A stretch of 64,000 bases of DNA. Origin: Apostichopus japonicus. Taxonomy: Eukaryota; Echinodermata; Holothuroidea; Aspidochirotida; Stichopodidae. The stretch lies in NCBI RefSeq assembly GCF_037975245.1, contig NC_092583.1, positions 12,237,764 to 12,301,763 on the forward strand, written 5' to 3'. Positions 1 to 21,200 of this stretch are shown in pieces; positions within the stretch are counted from its first letter, which is position 1, and the number at the start of each line of letters is the position of its first letter. The notes below the pieces were generated by a model, which saw only the letters and a list, made by a program, of their open reading frames with translations, had not been told where the DNA came from and ran no database searches. A program made the position numbers and the translations under genes.

Positions 1-98
1 ACCAAAGACGGAGCTGGTATTGTTCGATGCGGGCGTCGGACGCCTGTAGTGGGATTTCGGCCTTCCTTGCCGGCTTAGGGCCTCTAGACGTGCGGTTG

Positions 99-171
99 GC
101 GTCCGTGACCTGGTTGGTTGGGGTGTCCGCGTACAATGCGGGAGGCCCGGGTTCGAATCCCGGGGGAGGCT
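99..171 (+). repeat. tRNA-headed SINE, tRNA-like module
   Basis: A-box-like TGGTTGGTTGGGGTG and B-box GGTTCGAATCC. The T-arm CCGGG/CCCGG and anticodon arm CCGC/GCGG can pair. The tail continues CTGGAAGTTTTTTCACTG and ends in TA-rich sequence. Treated as a SINE head, not a tRNA gene, because many copies share the same non-tRNA flanks. Confidence 0.75.
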
Positions 172-467
172 GGAAGTTTTTTCACTGTTCTGGATTTTCC
201 TTCTCATTACGTTTTCAATTATATATATTCTTTTGCCTTTGTCGTTTACCTCCATTTCATTGACATAAAGTATGTTCAAAGTATCTCTTCCGAGATCCGG
301 CTTTAGGAATCACAAATGATTTCGAGTTATTTAGCATCATGTTTGATCTCTAGAAGTGGGCAAATATGTCACCAAAACAGAATCAGTATTGTTCGATATG
401 GGTGACTAACGCCTACAGTGGAATTACGACCTTCCTTACCGGTTTCGAACCTCTGGACAATCAATCA

Positions 468-542
468 GCGTCCATCGCCTAGTGGTTAGGGTGTCCACAT
501 ATAAAGCGGCAGGAGGCCCGGGTTCGAATCCCGGTGGAAGCT
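468..542 (+). repeat. tRNA-headed SINE, tRNA-like module
   Basis: Same family (TAGTGGTTAGGGTGTCC, GGTTCGAATCC), with a CCACATATAAAGCGGCAG anticodon region. The tail leads into the TA tract at 589-680. Identical counterpart at 62928 in copy C. Confidence 0.75.
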
Positions 543-588
543 GGACGTTTTTTCACTGTTCTGAATTTTCCAACTCACTACAGTTTAA

Positions 589-590
589 AT

Positions 591-633
<43 letters not shown>

Positions 634-680
634 GTTTATATATATATATATATATATTTATATCTATATTTATATATTAA
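589..680 (+). repeat. TA microsatellite
   Basis: (TA)n with TATG and TTTA interruptions at the 3' end of a SINE. Confidence 0.95.
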
Positions 681-732
681 CAACTTTAAGCTGTTTTATG
701 ATTTTGGTTTATTTCTCCGATTACTTAATCAG

Positions 733-11492
<10,760 letters not shown>

Positions 11493-11977
11493 GCTATTGT
11501 AAGCTATTTTACTATTTCTCAGAACAAATGATGGTACTTCCATCAGAACATCGTGACAAAATTACAACTGAGCTGTCGAACTTTAAAATAAAGTTGGGCG
11601 TACGTGGATATACACCCAATGGAATGTTTCAAATGAGACGCATAGATGCCAAGTGCTGTATTATTACCTGATAGCCTGATTGAATTAAGCACTCTTAAGG
11701 TGTTTATTTTTTTTTTCATTTTTTATGATCAACATAATTCTATATACAAAAATCGTGAACAGAAAACTGCCTGAGAAATTAATCAACCAAAGACTTAATT
11801 TTAAGATTAAACTGAAACATTACATGGGTGAATATAATGCAGTTGAAAATTTATTTTGGAGACGGTTCAAATTTGGATTTACATTTCCTGATCTTAATTG
11901 TTTTCATACATTTATATAAGGCACTGGTGGCAAGTTTTAAATAATGTATTGCACTGATATTGCAGAATTGAGTTCTT
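11493..11977. other. 3' flank of copy A
   Basis: Probable 3' UTR: conserved with copy B at about 51456-52030, AATAAA at 11587. Short open frames are not conserved in B. Confidence 0.5.
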
Positions 11978-11986
11978 AACTAGACG

Positions 11987-12013
11987 TTTCGATCCTAGCA
12001 GAATCTTCTTCAA
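11987..12013 (-). ncRNA. Hammerhead-like motif, inverted copy at the other end of the same insertion
   Basis: Minus-strand TTGAAGAAG, stem GATTC/GGATC (one G-T pair), GAAACGTC. Inverted partner of 12556-12582. Confidence 0.35.
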
Positions 12014-12275
12014 AGGCTAAATGACAAGTAACAGTAACAGAAGGGACAAAAACACGCACAGAATACAGACAGGTTAATGAGCATGGTGAACACAAAGAGA
12101 TGGATGTAAGGGGATTAGTAGACAAGGGATGGAGAAAAGGAAAAAAAACCAACAGGGGAAGAGGAGAGGTAGGAGATAAACAGTGGAGGGACAAAGAGAG
12201 GATTAAGGGAAGGGGGTAGGGAATAAACTGGAAAAGACAGAAAGATGTGGAGAAAAAAAGGGGTGGAAGAGAGCT

Positions 12276-12530
12276 ATGAGAAGAGGAGTGATGGGGGGGG
12301 GGACACGGGCAGAAGGATGGGGGACAGAAGAAAAGTTAGTCCAGTTGGAGAACACTTTAACCTTCCCAACCATACCATTAACGACCCTACAGGGGAATGA
12401 ATCCTTAGGTAGCCGTCCTGACCTAGTACGAATCAGCAGAGAGAGGCTGTGGATGCAACGCCTTCGCACCATCCAGCCTCATGGGCTTAACATTCAGGAA
12501 GGATATGACTATTTTTTTTTTGTCCCTTCT
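12276..12530 (+). mobile_element. Penelope-like element 3' coding remnant
   Basis: Frame coding LVQLENTLTFPTIPLTTLQG, then RPDLVRISRERLWMQRLRTI and QPHGLNIQEGYD, the conserved C-terminal block that follows GIY-YIG in Penelope-like proteins (R..RE..WI..L.T..P.GLN). It is the only coding part left of the insertion at 11978-12668. Confidence 0.7.
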
Positions 12531-12555
12531 GTTACTGTTACTTGTCATTTAGCAT

Positions 12556-12582
12556 TTGAAGAAGATCTTGCTAGGATCGAAA
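12556..12582 (+). ncRNA. Hammerhead-like motif (TTGAAGAAG, hairpin, GAAA)
   Basis: A CUGANGA-like core (first base T), an extra A, a stem GATC/GATC around a 7-nt loop, then GAAACGTC. Lies about 30 nt after the Penelope C-terminal remnant on the same strand. Outer stems I and III not identified. Confidence 0.35.
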
Positions 12583-12668
12583 CGTCAGGCCAACCTACTT
12601 TTACACATCCTCCTACACAGGCTCTCTAGTGGATAGCAGTTTGCTAACAGTTTTATTTTATTTTGAGT

Positions 12669-13620
12669 TCTTAACTAGTAAGAATAAAAACCATCTTCCT
12701 GATTGTTCAATGAAAACATAACTTACCCTCCCTCCTTCCCTCACCCACCCCTCCTCCCACTCCAAACCTGCTGCATTTTACAATGACAGAACAAAAGATC
12801 TTTTCTCGTCGTGTCTTCTTTTGTTCTTTTTATTGTCTTATGGTATACTTATCATTGTCTAAAGATAGTTGATGTAACAAGTTCCATTCGCAAGATATCA
12901 TCCAACTTATTTCAAAATTATTGTAATTAAAGTATAGTTGATTTTCACATATTTTTTATATTGTTTTTAGACATTTCATACCTTCAAATTTAAACTTGGT
13001 TTAATTTCTCTACATTCTTGGGTCTGCTTATACTCTCTGTATCTTGTTTCATGTCTTGTCAGTAGTTAAAGGGTCTCCGTCAGTTAAGAAAATATTGTTG
13101 TAATTCCAATATCTGTGAAAAGACAATCAAAGACAAGAAATGTTTTTACTGGGATGTATACACCCTGCATAACCGTTGTTCTTAGGAATCAAGTGTTGTG
13201 TGTTCCTAATTGGAAAGGTTAACGAAAATCCAATTTTAATGACTGCTTGTGTCAATATAAATAACTAATCCTGGATCCGTTCCGAACTTCTTGTAAGAAT
13301 CCTTGAAAGTAGAACTCTTAGTCACAGTATAACAAATTACTCTTTAAAATAGTAAATTAAGCTTTTGAAAAAGTACGGAAGCTGACAGAATCTACCATTA
13401 CAGACTTTTCAATAATCTCCAAACATTTTCAGACTATATATAGTATATTGTTCATAATATCCTGATGTTATTCAAGTCTAATAATTTCTTGATTGCCCTT
13501 ACAAAGTGGAAAGTAAACGTATTATGGCAACCACCCCCCCCCTCCATGCAACTCCACCCCCTCCCCTCGAAAATGAAATCAGAGTAAGAAAAGTAAAAGA
13601 GCACCAAATGAAAAGTCCAT
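12669..13620. other. Spacer between copy A and antisense gene M
   Basis: Alignable with 52040-53200 but with many small indels. No conserved open frame. Contains polypyrimidine/poly-C patches. Convergent 3' ends on the two strands lie on either side. Confidence 0.5.
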
Positions 13621-13849
13621 AACTTTAATCTGTGTATGGATAGAGCAACCAGTGTGATTCTACTCCTTGGCCAACAGCGATACCAAAGTTGATAGCTTGG
13701 AGTCCAATGTTGTTAGGATATGTCAGGAATGCATTTCCATCATGCATAGTCCTGCCACAGTTACTCTCCTCAATGGTGAAGCTACCGATCTGTATTTCAG
13801 GGTCTGTTACCAAGGCACTGACAATCTCAAGAAAGAGGAACCCTACTAA

Positions 13850-14498
13850 GCTGGATCTTATGTTTGGCAACACCAAACTGGCCGAAAAAGAGGAGCTGGA
13901 GATTCTGGGAGTCACAATTGACAGCAAGCTGACCTGGGCAAAACACATCTCCAAGGTATCATCCAGAGCTGGACAGAAACTGGGGTCCCTGAGGAAAGTT
14001 GCCAACAAATTGGACATCAGGGGACGAGCAACAGTCTACAAGGCTCAGGTCCGTAGCGTGATGGAGTATGCCTCTCTTTCATGGATGAGTGCCTCGCCCA
14101 CAACCTTAGGACTACTTGACTCGATCCAGAAGAAGGCCCTTCGCATCATTGGCACAAGTGAGGAGAAAGTACGAACTGAGTTGAACATCTCATCTCTTCA
14201 CCAAAGACGTCAGGTGGCAGCAGCGACTGTTCTCTATAAGATGCACACCAACTCGTGCCCACCGGACCTAAAGGCAATGCTACCACAACCCTTTGTAGCT
14301 ACACGCTCTAGCTTGTCGATGCCCAGCCATGCTTTCACAGTACCAGTTTCGAGGACAGTCTCCACTGGCAGGACCTTCATTCCCTCTGCGGTACAAGTAT
14401 GGAACAGCCTACCAGATAGCGTAGTTGGTGACATTTCTGACAACGGTGCTCAGTCCTTCAAGTGCAGGGTGCATCAGCATCTTATTTTCTGTGCCTGA
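13850..14498 (+). CDS. LINE reverse transcriptase C-terminal fragment
   Basis: Open frame of about 210 codons ending at TGA 14496-14498. It shows the region after the catalytic palm: FLEILGVTID-type block (EELEILGVTIDSKLTWAKHI), then KLGSLRKVANKLDIRGRATV, VRSVMEYASLSWM, LDSIQKKALRIIG, and a late block VQVWNSLPD. This order is characteristic of CR1/Jockey/RTE-type non-LTR elements. The catalytic FADD part is missing because of 5' truncation, so the fragment is inactive. It overlaps gene M exon sequence at its start only as an insertion artefact. Confidence 0.8.
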
Positions 14499-14622
14499 TG
14501 CTGTAGTAAGCCCCTCCCTTCTAGTTGTTCTAAGTTGCTGTGGACCACTGATTGGCCCATGTGGATTTTCTTTATAGTACCCTGTTGTCTATATTTGGTC
14601 TTGACTTCTGTCAATCTGCATT

Positions 14623-15470
14623 AGTCAGGTGGCTTAGCAACAATTTTCAGGCTTAACGTTACCGGCCGGACAAAAGTACCAAATTTGGCATGGAGTTTCT
14701 TTTCGACCTATCTATCGATTTTATCCGTGGAACCCACTTTATCGGTTCCGATTTTTCAAGATGGCGGCCAAAATCCAAGATGGCCGCCAGAAAAAAAGGA
14801 AATGTCATATATCTGGCTGTAAAAATCGGAGATGAACAAATGAGGGGTCAATTAAGGGGTTTCCGAGCTCACTGAAACAGATGATGGTCATGGTATGTTG
14901 CTTGGGCCACCCACTTCCAAGATGGCGGCCAGAGTCCAAGATGGCCCCCTGGAAAAAAAGGAAATTTCATATATTCAATCCCCAAACCCCCTGTGCCCTT
15001 TTCTGATCGGGACCATCAAACCTTCCGTCCTCAAACGTGTAAATGAAACCGGGCTAGCACCCTGACTATATGTTATGGCTGGTATTCTAATTGTGTCACT
15101 TTGGCTCAGGAAGCTACTTAGGACTTATTGGGGAACTTTGAGGTGTGATCGGCCGTGGATAGACACTGACGCAAAGCTGGTTATTATATGGGAGTTACGA
15201 GTGTCATGTAAGACTGATTACATTGAGTCAACTATATAATAGGGTAACTTGAGGGAAAACAGACCAGATGTGAATACCGACTCATTGAGAGATTTTGTAC
15301 GATTGTGCACCCTTCATAAACACAACGTCAATTGTGCGAACAACACACGCTTAAGTCAGGTCACTAGTCATCTGAGGTATTTAGGTCGTTCTTTTCGAAC
15401 CTGTACTCCAGGGCTGCTATTAGCGAGGATCTCCAGGAAGACTTGTTGTCTGGTATAGACAAGCCCCCCC
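14623..15470 (+). repeat. Left arm of 3.6 kb palindromic element (inverted repeat)
   Basis: Starts with TAGTCAGGTGGCTTAGCAAC and matches, inverted, the arm at 17212-18227. From outside inward it holds: a terminal block (GTTACCGGCCGGACAAAAGT), two ~130-170 nt repeat units with AAGATGGCGGCC / CCAAGATGGC motifs (14758-14990), a unique block, and a short stretch of LINE coding sequence (15375-15455, FFSNLYP-like with mismatches). A poly-C run follows. Confidence 0.8.
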
Positions 15471-15599
15471 CCCCCCCCCTTCATAAACACATACCAATTC
15501 TGCGAACAACACACGCTAAGTCGGGTCGCCAGTCATCTGAGGTCAACCAATAACACTAATAACCAAAACAACAACAATAACAACCAATAACACCAATAA

Positions 15600-17211
15600 T
15601 GAAGGCGTGAAACCATCATTCCCACACCACCCGGACAAAGGGACACTCCAGCAAAAGGTGTTGCATAGTCCTGATGGCTTTACAGCCCACACAGGGACAA
15701 ATCCCATTACCTAATCGCCACCTGACTAGGCGAAAATGGTTAGTGATGAGGACCCCATGTGCAATCCTCCTCGCCAAGTCCCGGAGACGGCTATCTAGTG
15801 ACTTACAACACACAGAACACCACACATTTGGAGAGATGGCGGTTTGGCAAGCCGAGGGGGCCACGTTCAGCAGAACATCTGGCCCACCCTCCTCTTTGAT
15901 TCTACAAAGTGAGTCACCAATCTGAGTATACACCCCGAAGGGCGTGTCGCCTTTGGCCGGTTATTGGAAAAGGATCCGGGCCAGTAGTGGCGAAAAAGAA
16001 AACCACCCCAGAACCTAACAAAAAAGGCAAACGAGGGATTCTCAAACGCAACGAAAAAACCTTTCAAAAGGAGAAAGCGCAGTTAAGATGGTAGGTGGAC
16101 CAAACCATGCCCACCCGCTCAAGGGGGTCTTTTACAGAATGGTCCTTTTGAGAAGGTTTGGTTTGCACTTTCCACAAATGAAATAAAAAATGATCCTCTC
16201 CAATCGCACCAAGGCATAATCTGGTGCAGCGATCACCGTACCAGGATACCAAAGTAGAGGAACAATAAAACGATTGACAACTGTAACCTTCCCAGGGAGG
16301 GAGAGTCACCTCCGATTGAATGTGTCGAGCCTTGCCTCCACCTGATCAGCCTTCCCGGCCCAAGTGGTGGCCTCCGGGGCACCATAACCTAGCCAGATGC
16401 CGATTACCCTGATCATGACATCTGACCAAGTAGCATCGAATGGGAGGGATTGGCCACGCCAACCTCCTGAATGCAGCCCTTTGGTCTTGGACTTGTTAAG
16501 TCTGGCACCGGTAGCCTCTTGGAAGGTGGCCAAAACCTTCGATAAAGGCTTGAAGGAGACGAGGTCCGACACAATACAAGTGACGTCATTGGCATATTGC
16601 ACGCATTTAACTCTAGCCCCACCCGGTACATTGAAAGGTCGAAACCCCAAGCATCTGTCCAGCGAGGTACTGAGCGTTTCGCTGAAGAGAACATACAACA
16701 ACGGGGAGAGGGGACAACCCTGACGGACTCCCCTTTGAACCGGGAAGGGACCAGAAGTAAATTCGTTAACAGTGACCATGCTCGTGACGTCCTTATATAG
16801 TAACGAGACCCAACGAATAAACACTGAGTTCAATCCGAAGGACTCGCACAGCACAAGTCTGGAGAGGACCTACAATATCCGGCATCACATCCGCTAAGCG
16901 ATTTCCTAATGCTTTGGCCAGGATTTTGTAGTCCAGATTTAACAGCGTTATTGTACGCCTATTAGGGTCCAAAGGGTCTCCCACTTTGGGAGGAGAACAA
17001 TATTTCCAGCCCTCTGTATTTGGCTCATGTAATTCAACTGGAAAGCGGTAGCGAACACGTCTCTAAAGTCCCCACCGAGAACCTCCCAGAAGGTCCTATA
17101 GAACTCAGCAGGGAGGCCATCGGGACCGGGGACTTTCCCTTCTTCATCGCTGCAACCGCTGTCCAGAGCTCACCAACGGAGAGATTCGAACCCAAGCTAT
17201 CGTTTTACTAT
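15600..17211 (-). mobile_element. L1/Tx1-type LINE reverse transcriptase, degenerate
   Basis: On the minus strand, from 17212 downward, recognisable blocks occur in changing frames: AAMKKGKSPGPDGLPAEFYR and QRAGNIVLLPK (about 17165-16990), LLNLDYKILAKALGNRLADV (about 16950-16890), SFGLNSVFIRWVSLLYKDV then GVRQGCPLSPLLYVLFSE (16840-16680), the palm box as YANDVT instead of YADDVT (about 16590), and near 15770-15620 a zf-RVT-like CPCVGC..HLLLECPF. Several frame changes and the altered catalytic box mean it is dead. The LLNLDYKILAKAL and C-terminal Cys-rich signatures place it with L1/Tx1 elements. Anything upstream of the RT (ORF1, endonuclease) is absent. Confidence 0.78.
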
Positions 17212-18227
17212 GGGGGGGGGGGGGGCCTTGTCTATACCAGACAACAAGTTTTCCTGGAGATCCTCGCTAACAGTAGCCCTGGGGTACAGGTTCGAAAAGA
17301 ATGGCTTAAATACCTCAGATGCCTAGTGACCTGCTTAGCGTGTGTTGTTCCCACAATTGACGTTGTGTTTATGAAGGGTGCACAATCGTACAAAATCTCT
17401 CAATGAGTCGGTATTCACATCTGGTCTGTTTTCCCTCAAGTTACCCTATTATATAGTTGACTCAATGTAATCAGTCTTACATGACACTCGTATAACTCCC
17501 ATATAATAACAGGTTTGCGACAGTGTCTATCCACGGTCGATCACACCTCAAAGTTCCCCAATAAGTCCTAAGTGGCTTCCTGAACCAAAGTGACACAATT
17601 AGAATACCAGCCATAACATATAGTCAGGGTGCTAGCCCGGTTTCATTTACACGTTTGAGGACGGAAGGTTTGATGGTCCCGATCAGAAAAGGGCACAAGG
17701 GGGGTTTGGGAATGAATATAGGCTACATGAAATTTCCTTTTTTTTCCAGGGGGCCATCTTGGATTCTGGCCGCCATCTTGGAAGTGGGTGGCCCAAGCAA
17801 CATACCATGACCATCATCTGTTTCAGTGAGCTCGGAAACCCCTTAATTGACCACTCATTTGTTCATCTCCGATTTTTACAGCCAGATATATGACATTTCC
17901 TTTTTTTTCTGGCGGCCATCTTGGATTTTGGCCGCCATCTTGGAAGTGGGTTACTCAAGCAACATGCCATGATCATCATCTGTTTCAGTGACCCCGTAAA
18001 CACCTGAATTGACCCCTCATTTGTTCATCTCCGATTTTTACAGCCAGTTATATGACATTTCCTTTTTTCTTGCGGCCATCTTGGATTTTGGCCGCCATCT
18101 TGAAAAATCGGAACCGATGAAGTGGGTTCCACGGATAAAATCGATAGATAGGTCGAAAGGAAACTCCATGCCAAATTTGGTACTTTTGTCCGGCCGGTAA
18201 CGTTAAAGTTGCTAAGCCACCTGACTA
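17212..18227 (-). repeat. Right arm of 3.6 kb palindromic element
   Basis: Inverted copy of 14623-15470, longer by one extra repeat unit (three units: about 17745-17800, 17905-17960 and 18060-18110, each with GGCCGCCATCTTGG-type cores). On the minus strand it runs straight into the RT-coding region, so it acts as the 5' part of the LINE-like sequence. Its outer end, GTTGCTAAGCCACCTGACTA, mirrors the left arm's outer end. Confidence 0.8.
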
Positions 18228-18257
18228 CATGGGCTATTGTTCACTTTAACATTTTAT

Positions 18258-18283
18258 AAAAAAAAAAAAAAAAAAAAAAAAAA
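18258..18283 (+). repeat. Poly-A tail of inserted LINE
   Basis: Twenty-six A directly before GATCCAAATCTTGG, the resumption of gene M exon sequence seen in copy B. Marks the 3' end of the + strand LINE. Confidence 0.8.
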
Positions 18284-21200
18284 GATCCAAATCTTGGCTC
18301 ATTCAGCCTCGCTCATGATCCTGGGTACGTTCTATTAAAACACGAGTAAAAAACCAACATTCTTGAATCCAAATCATATATATGGCCCATCATGTTTATC
18401 ATAGCCCCCCCCCCCCCCCTTCTTTCAAACAGTGCTCAAGTAATTTAAGCTATATGGATGACAAATTCTAGTTTCTGATCTTATCACCATCTACCTCACC
18501 CAAGGTCACTTGTCCGCAGGCTTGAACAGAGAAATTCAAAACACTGTTGAAGTCAAGCTAACTGACCCAGTATTTCTAGTGAGCCCTATAGTGTCAAAAA
18601 GTGCATCACCAACTAATTAAATGTAAACAGAGTAAACAAAATGTGAACACAGATTTTACCACTATGTGAACACAATTTACAGTGTGCACACAATGTTTAC
18701 CACACAGTGAACAAATGGTTAGAATGTGAACATAGTGTCTTACACAAAGTGAACATGAGTTAAGAATGTGAACACACGTTCTAAAATGTGAACACAATGT
18801 GGTCATTACTATGCCCCACCTGCCCCGCTGATTATTACGGGTGCATTCTATAAAAAGAAACTAAGCATGTTGAAAACAAACTAAATGACCCAGTATTCCT
18901 TGTTAAGGCCCTTGCCCCCAAACTGTAAGACCGTCATTCTATAAGTTATATATGGCAAAAGGCAGTTTAGCGCCATCTACCTAACTCATAATCATGGGTT
19001 TTGAAGGGTGAATTATTTTACATAGACCTATTTACTCCCATTTTTACTCAACTATAATGCTGAATGGGATACTCACATCTCCGCCGTATGAAGCCAGATA
19101 GGGTCACCCTCTGCATGTTCGTACTTCACTCATGTTCTCTCCCTCTGGAGCAATAACTAAGATATTATAAAAAGAAACAGGAGCAAACGATTATTCAACA
19201 CAAAATAAATGCATGCTTATCTCCCTAAAAAGGATTTCCCCACCATTCCATTCCTTTGGTTTTTAAATGTTCCCTCCCACCTTCTTGGTTCCATATTCTT
19301 TTCAATTGAATCCTCACGGCAGAAAATTATGAATTAACAATACGGTTTCTCTCAATTACAGAATTGAACTCTTTTAGATGTAAATGAGTTTCTTTCATTT
19401 TTATACAATGCCAATAACCCTGAGAAAAAAATCCTTCAAAAAGCAGAAATTGTTCGAGAATATTTACCGATTTCGAACAGTCTGGTATCATCAGGGGTTT
19501 CTCCGGCGATGGCGATGCAAGCATCTCTGGAAGCTGTCACACCAAAATGCAGTTTCTTTCCGACCTTCTGAATACTGTAGTATATGTATACAAATGCTGT
19601 GATACGGGGGGGGGGGGGGAGAGAAAACCTGTCATTCAAAAGTCAAAACTCATAACTTTATGCATTGATAAATTTCTTCAACTTTTCCCCTCAACTGTTA
19701 CAGTTATATAGTACATGTAAATAACTTGTGTATGTACTGTACACTAGGACATAATATTCTATCCATCGGTCGGGACTGAAGAACCACTCCGAAAACCTCC
19801 CCCTCCCCAACCCACCCTCCTCTCCCCACCGCCCCCCCCCCCCCAATATGTATATGCAGTTGCGCCTCTGATCACTACCCGGCACATTGAATTTCCAATT
19901 AGATATACAGGATTCATAACTTCAAGAGTGCGGTGGCAATTTCTTTCTTAAGATTCAGAGGAATCGTTGAAGGAGAGAACGACACCATATATAACGAGAA
20001 TAGAGAACGATCTACGTACGCAAGAATACGTGGAAGTGGAAATGGGTAATGAAGGCACCAGAGAAACCCATGTAGTTGAAACTGGTCTCATCCAAGTCAT
20101 TTCTGGAATACTCAAAGAGAGGATCGCCATCGGCCTCCAAAACTTCCTTATCGAAAACTCTAATTGTGACATCTACAACGGTATTCACTAAGGATCTCTC
20201 TGTGTCCGAGTTTACTAAATCTGTCTCATGATATGCGTGTTTGAGGTAACTGCAGTCTCGACAATCCCGGACAAAGATGGCTCGGGTTCCAAGAGCTCCG
20301 ATACCTGTGACAAAATTATGTCCATTAATGAGTTATCAATGTTGCGGTAGAGTAGAAATATAAAAACATGGGGGAAAAAAGACAAAGTCGACCTGTTGAC
20401 TGAAAATCCAAAGAATTTTATCTAATATCTAAAAAGACAGAAATTTCACGAAATGTGACAATGTCAATTTGATTGCAAATTGAATGGAGAGATACACATT
20501 ATTACAGAGGCTGGTTAGAGAAATGTTTCAAATCTTTCAAATTTTAGTCATCACCCGATGTTTAAAAATATCGGCTGAAATAATTGAAACCACTTTCCCT
20601 TTCGTTTTAATTTCTTGTAAAATGGAACTGTCAGAAAATTTCAAGTTTACCAGTCCACAAAACAATACAAAAAGAAAAAATAGAGAATAGCAATTCAAAT
20701 ATGTTGATAATTTTATTCACTTTAGTTTACCTATTTCTATCATGCCATCGGCATCTCCCTTAGTTGGCGATAAAGCGATCAATACCTCTTCGTCAGCCTG
20801 CCTATCAAAAATTGGTTAAAATGCTTCAAAATACATGCAAAATGGTCCCGACAGGATCTATTCTACGAATGTCTATGTGTGGTTTACAATGTGATTTTTG
20901 ACTATTAATATTTAATTTCTAATTCTCCTGTGATTGAGAAAAAAAACATGCAGTCCACTTCTTAAAGTACATTTTAACTAGAGCAAAACACTTGTTTACG
21001 TACATTTTGGACGGAGGATAATGACTTTAGAGGGGGTTATTGGGTGTGTGGAGGAGGGGGGGGGGGGCTACAGAACAAGTATGTTACCATTTTTGTTTTA
21101 CTAGGATAGATCCGAGTGCTGAAGTATAGGAGACAGTTAAATGAGAAGTGGTGTAAATTACTTTATACGTACATATTAAAACTTTTAACAGATCAAACTT

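Larger units (their letters stand above)
11978..12668 (+). mobile_element. Penelope-derived insertion with ~70 nt inverted ends
   Basis: Absent from copy B (compare 52020-52050). Flanked by TGAGTTCTTAACTAG, present once in B (variant) and on both sides here, i.e. a ~15 bp target duplication. The first ~70 nt (11983-12050) and the stretch 12518-12590 are inverted copies that each carry the hammerhead-like motif. The interior is A/G-rich plus the Penelope C-terminal remnant. It lies in the 3' flank of copy A. Confidence 0.65.
13815..18284 (+). mobile_element. 5'-truncated LINE (CR1/Jockey-type 3' end) inserted in gene M last exon, with nested palindromic element
   Basis: Alignment with the empty counterpart in copy B (around 53455) shows the insertion between TTACCAAG at 13807-13814 and CCAAATCTTGG at 18287. 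The element ends in a run of 26 A (18258-18283), as expected for target-primed reverse transcription on the + strand. Target duplication appears short and imperfect (CCAA-type). Its coding end is at 13850-14498. A second element (14623-18227) sits inside its 3' untranslated part. Confidence 0.7.

Noticed and set aside
99-171. Possible functional tRNA gene
   Set aside because: The same module recurs nine times with common non-tRNA 5' and 3' flanks ending in TA repeats, which is SINE structure.
20012-20304. Stop at 20012 taken as the natural end of gene M
   Set aside because: A GT donor 17 nt earlier keeps phase 0 with the next module exon (19468-19567), and similar modules continue, so the end at 20012 is uncertain rather than established.
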